Shown here: positions 14,261-17,054 of the stretch, piece after piece | Numbering within the stretch: the first letter of the stretch is position 1 | Layout: the number at the start of each line of letters is the position of its first letter | Translations under genes and position numbers: made by a program | The notes under the pieces: model-generated | Told to the model about the DNA's origin: nothing | The model's input: the letters and a program-made list of their open reading frames with translations, nothing else | Database searches by the model: none | Assembly: GCA_046765875.1 (NCBI GenBank) | Contig: JBKPSJ010000174.1 | Span: 1 to 17,054 of the forward strand | Origin: DASRHY01 sp046765875 | GTDB taxonomy: Bacteria; Actinomycetota; Actinomycetes; Propionibacteriales; Kribbellaceae | DNA: 17,054 nt | Direction: 5' to 3'

Positions 14261-15399
14261 GGTCGTCGTACCTCCTGGGTCAGGGCATCCAGCTCGCGGG
14301 ACAGGTTCAGCAGGGTGGTGTCGTCGTACGGTGGCCCGCCGTACAACAGGTCGTACAGCATCGCGGGATCGCGACCGGTCCGGCCGGCGACGGCGCTGAC
14401 CACGGCGGACGGATCGGTGAGCCGGCCGAGGCCGAGCGCCTTGCGCAACCGGGCCAGCGCCGACTCGCGCAGCGCGGCGGCGGCCCGGTCCCGCGCCCGC
14501 GACCGCCGGTACAGCCGGGCCCTGCCCTCGGTCGTCTCAGCCGCGTGCACCACCACCGGCAGCGCCTCCGGTACGACCGGACCGAGCCGGCGGCCGCGCC
14601 ACAACGCGGCGACCAGCGCGGTGAACGCCATCATCCAGACGACATAGGGGACCCAGTCCGGGATCAACGGCTCGCCAGATCCGTTGCCCTCGTCAACGGC
14701 ATCGGTCTCGAAGCGGGGCAGGTACCACACCAGCCGGCCGTGGGTTCCGAACAGGTTCAGCGCCAGCGCGGCGTTGCCGTCGTCGGCCAGGTGTTGGTTG
14801 GTGAACGAGTCCGGTGTTCCGACGACGTCGATGGTGCGGCGGCCGTCCTCGATCCGGACCACGGTGCCATGGATGCCGTCGCCGTAGCAGTTGTCTGCGT
14901 CCGCCGGCGCCGAGTACGACATGCCGGCGACGGTGGCGGTGCCGGCCTTGCGCGCCGGGTCGAGGTCGCAGCCCGCCTTGCGGCTGTCCATCGGGATCGT
15001 CCCGGCCGGCTCGACCTGCGGCGCCAGGAGGTCGAGCGCCATACCCGGCGGGCGGACCAGGATGAGGTGGTCCCAGCCGGCGTCGTCGATCTGCTCCCAG
15101 GCGAGTTCGCCGAGCGAGCCTCCGGGTGCGACCACCAGAGTGCTGCCCGGACCGGCGTCGAGCGCCTCGGCCAGGACGTCGGTGCCCTGCACATCGACGT
15201 TGTGGTTCGCCAGCAGCACTGCCAGGGCTTTGGCGCCGGAGGCGCTGGTCGAGTCCGGACTGAACGGCCCACTGGTGCGCGCTCTCGCGATCGCGACGAG
15301 CAGGACGATCGCGACGACCAGGCCGCCGATCCACAGCAGCGGCCTGCGTGCCGAGCGCCAGGTCTGGGCCGGGCTGCGCCCGACCGCCGTGGTCGTCAT
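14257..15399 (-). CDS. DUF4350 domain membrane protein
   Basis: This is a 380-aa protein with a transmembrane helix at 22-39, an external domain (40-248) and a second helix at about 250-267 leading to a basic cytoplasmic tail. The external part shows the DUF4350 pattern: S-G-A-K-A-L-A-V-L-L-A-N-H-N-V (54-68), L-V-V-A-P-G-G (88-94), and D-S-F-T-N-Q-H-L-A-D-D-G-N-A (197-210). Cys144 and Cys171 could form a disulfide. The tail carries the usual Y-R-R-S-R-A-R-D-R and R-L-R-K-A-L-G-L-G-R-L. The ATG overlaps the DUF4129 stop as ATGA. The frame stays open far upstream, but only through the neighbouring gene. The role is unknown; it is a constant member of actinobacterial MoxR loci. Confidence 0.88.
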
Positions 15400-16052
15400 C
15401 GCGTCACCAGGGAACGGGTCGAGACCGTACGAGCGGCATCGTCCGCGGCCGTGACGATCGCGTACTGCTGCGGCCCGGCCGGACGGCTGCCGTAGACGAC
15501 TTCGTTGAAGACCTGCGCCGCCGGTAGCAACGGTCCACCCAGGTCCGGTATGGCACGGGCGGCGTCCTCGGCCACCTCGCGGGCGGTCCGGCCGGCCCGG
15601 TCGTCGAGGATCGTGCGCTCGGCCAATTCGGCGGCACAGGCACGGAACCGGGCGCGAACGGCGACGGCGTACCGACCGGACCCGGCCGCGGTCTCGGCTT
15701 CGGCACGGTACTGCTTTGCCGTCCTCACCGGATCGGTGCCGAAGACGTCCATCCGGGCGGCCTGTGTGGTCCTCAGCACGCCGGCCCGCCAGACCACGAC
15801 CACGACGAGCAGGGCGATCACGCCGATCAGGATCACCAGGCCCCACGAGGGGCCCGGTCCGCTGGCGGCCATGTCGTCGAGCAGGTTGCCGACCCAGTCG
15901 AAGAACCTGTTCAGCGCGCGCGTGATCAGGTCGTCGTCGGCGTGGTTGTAGATGCCTTTGGACAACTCGCGCCGGGCCTCGTCGGCGGCCTGATCGCGGC
16001 CGATGTCGATCGGTGGCTCGGCCGCGACCAGCGCGAGCAACAGGGCTCTCAC
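15396..16052 (-). CDS. DUF4129 domain membrane protein
   Basis: This is a 218-aa protein. A short hydrophobic N-terminus (2-11) may act as a signal or anchor. An acidic extracellular stretch with I-D-I-G-R-D-Q-A and A-L-N-R-F-F-D-W-V (46-54) precedes one strong transmembrane helix (about 71-88). The cytoplasmic DUF4129 region contains Y-A-V-A-V-R-A-R-F-R-A-C-A-A-E-L (128-143) and L-D-D-R-A-G-R-T-A-R-E-V (149-160). GTG start overlaps the upstream stop as GTGA and has no strong ribosome binding site, so it depends on coupling. DUF4129 is often fused to or neighbours transglutaminase-like and MoxR/DUF58 genes. Its function is unproven. Confidence 0.88.
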   Translation of the reverse strand: MRALLLALVAAEPPIDIGRDQAADEARRELSKGIYNHADDDLITRALNRFFDWVGNLLDDMAASGPGPSWGLVILIGVIALLVVVVVWRAGVLRTTQAARMDVFGTDPVRTAKQYRAEAETAAGSGRYAVAVRARFRACAAELAERTILDDRAGRTAREVAEDAARAIPDLGGPLLPAAQVFNEVVYGSRPAGPQQYAIVTAADDAARTVSTRSLVTR

Positions 16053-17044
16053 GGCCTGTCCCGCGGACGCAGCGCGGGTCGCAGCCACAGGTCCAGGCCC
16101 TCGCGACGTACTCGCAGGTCCAGGTAGAGCATGGCGAGCACCGCGGAGACGAAGGAGAGGGTGGCGACCGTCGCGATCGCCGCGCCGAGCGTGCCCGCCA
16201 CCGCGAGCGATATCGCCACCGCCGTCGCGCCGCCGCCGGCACCGGAGTCGGCCCACGCCGCGACCGCCCCCACCAGGAGGAACAGACCGGCCTGGATGAC
16301 GTACCCGACGATCGAGGCCACGACGCCGGCGAACAGCAGGATCCCGAAGGTGCGCCAGAACCGGCCGCGGACCAGCCGCCAGGACCGCTTCAGCGCGCCG
16401 CCGACGCCCACCCGCTCGGGTATGAACAGGCCGATGTCCGGCGCATGCCGGCCCTCCATCAGGATCACCGTGCCGGCCAGGCACAACCTGGTGCCGATGA
16501 CGGCGGCGACCGGGATGCCGGCCAGGAACAGCAGGATCCCGACCGCGCCGGCTCCGGCCGAACTTGCGGCGTCGAGGCCGAACGCGGCGGCGAAGGCGAG
16601 GCCGAACCAGGCCGCGACCAGCCCGATCAGCACCAGCGACTGGACCACACCGACGCCGAGCAGCGCCGGGAGGCCGGGCCGGACCAGCCGGAGCAGGTCG
16701 CGGGCGCTGACCCGCGCGTGCAGTTGGCTACGTGCCGCGGCGATCGCGATCAGGCCGCTCAGCATGGTGCCGGCGACGGTGTACAGCACCAGGTCACCGC
16801 CGTACAGCAGCGCCAGCGTCCCTGGGCTTTCCGGGTCGGCGCCGGGGTCGAACATCGCGGCCAGCCCGCCCGGTACGCTGAGGTGCGCCAGACCGAGCTG
16901 GGCACCAGTGACCAGCAGTCCGCCGATCACCGGAAGGCCGAGCATCACGGCCTTGTTCTCCGAGATCGTCCGGGCCGCGTTGTCCAGCAGGTCGATGGGC
17001 AGCCAGGGGCGCAGTAGCGGCTCGGAGTCCTGAAACCCGCTCAC
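16049..17044 (-). CDS. Polytopic membrane protein (glycerophosphodiesterase membrane-domain/YciC-like)
   Basis: This is a 331-aa protein with about six hydrophobic segments (roughly 33-56, 84-104, 126-155, 165-192, 232-262, 275-306). The opening R-P-W-L-P-I-D-L-L-D-N-A (12-23), the loop G-A-L-K-R-S-W-R-L-V-R-G-R-F-W-R-T-F-G (216-234) and the closing L-Y-L-D-L-R-V-R-R-E-G-L-D-L (306-319) are typical of actinobacterial proteins annotated as having a glycerophosphoryl-diester-phosphodiesterase membrane domain. No phosphodiesterase catalytic domain is present. GTG at 17044 is the likely start, but the frame remains open to the window edge, so an earlier start cannot be excluded. It is the first gene seen of the DUF4129-DUF4350-MoxR-DUF58 operon and overlaps DUF4129 by GTGA. 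Confidence 0.75.
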   Translation of the reverse strand: MSGFQDSEPLLRPWLPIDLLDNAARTISENKAVMLGLPVIGGLLVTGAQLGLAHLSVPGGLAAMFDPGADPESPGTLALLYGGDLVLYTVAGTMLSGLIAIAAARSQLHARVSARDLLRLVRPGLPALLGVGVVQSLVLIGLVAAWFGLAFAAAFGLDAASSAGAGAVGILLFLAGIPVAAVIGTRLCLAGTVILMEGRHAPDIGLFIPERVGVGGALKRSWRLVRGRFWRTFGILLFAGVVASIVGYVIQAGLFLLVGAVAAWADSGAGGGATAVAISLAVAGTLGAAIATVATLSFVSAVLAMLYLDLRVRREGLDLWLRPALRPRDRP

Positions 17045-17054
17045 TGTGCACCCC

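Overview
The window is high-GC, densely packed DNA typical of Actinomycetota. The closest fit I can suggest is a Kribbella- or Nocardioides-like member of the Propionibacteriales, inferred from protein character and gene order and not confirmed by any search. Supporting signs are GTG starts, 1-4 nt start/stop overlaps, a mycobacterial-type AhcY, a helix-turn-helix/DUF5753 regulator with a DUF397 partner, and a conserved MoxR/DUF58/SpoIIM/RDD locus.

Left part (1-5607), housekeeping. The C-terminal part of a sugar-phosphate SIS isomerase runs into manA with a 7-nt overlap. A ZNT9-like cation diffusion facilitator follows. After it come a small two-helix membrane protein, a MerR-type regulator on the opposite strand, and ahcY, which ends in a clear hairpin terminator.

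Middle part (5608-9418). A long near-perfect inverted repeat lies between the converging ahcY and an amidohydrolase-like gene. The amidohydrolase forms a two-gene operon with a MIP18/DUF59 metal-sulfur assembly protein. Its metal site looks degenerate. An RDD membrane protein with a long Pro/Gln/Tyr-rich tail and a SpoIIM-family membrane protein then diverge from a short promoter region that carries a direct repeat.

Right part (11968-17044). Five minus-strand genes are coupled tightly: YciC-like membrane protein, DUF4129, DUF4350, MoxR AAA+ ATPase, DUF58. Together with SpoIIM and RDD they form the widespread actinobacterial MoxR-DUF58 envelope locus. They probably act as a MoxR chaperone with its VWA-like client and membrane partners.

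Most interesting part (9415-11842). Between SpoIIM and DUF58, which I would expect to be neighbours, sits an inserted-looking module. It holds an HTH/DUF5753 regulator, a DUF397 protein, and an overlapping three-gene operon of small proteins I do not recognise (162, 57 and 82 aa). The same TGCACGTGCA palindrome lies upstream of both the operon and the DUF397 gene, which suggests a self-contained regulated unit. A perfect 16-bp hairpin sits inside the first operon gene. This is the best candidate for an undescribed system here. I saw no tRNA, rRNA, CRISPR array, transposase or phage gene.
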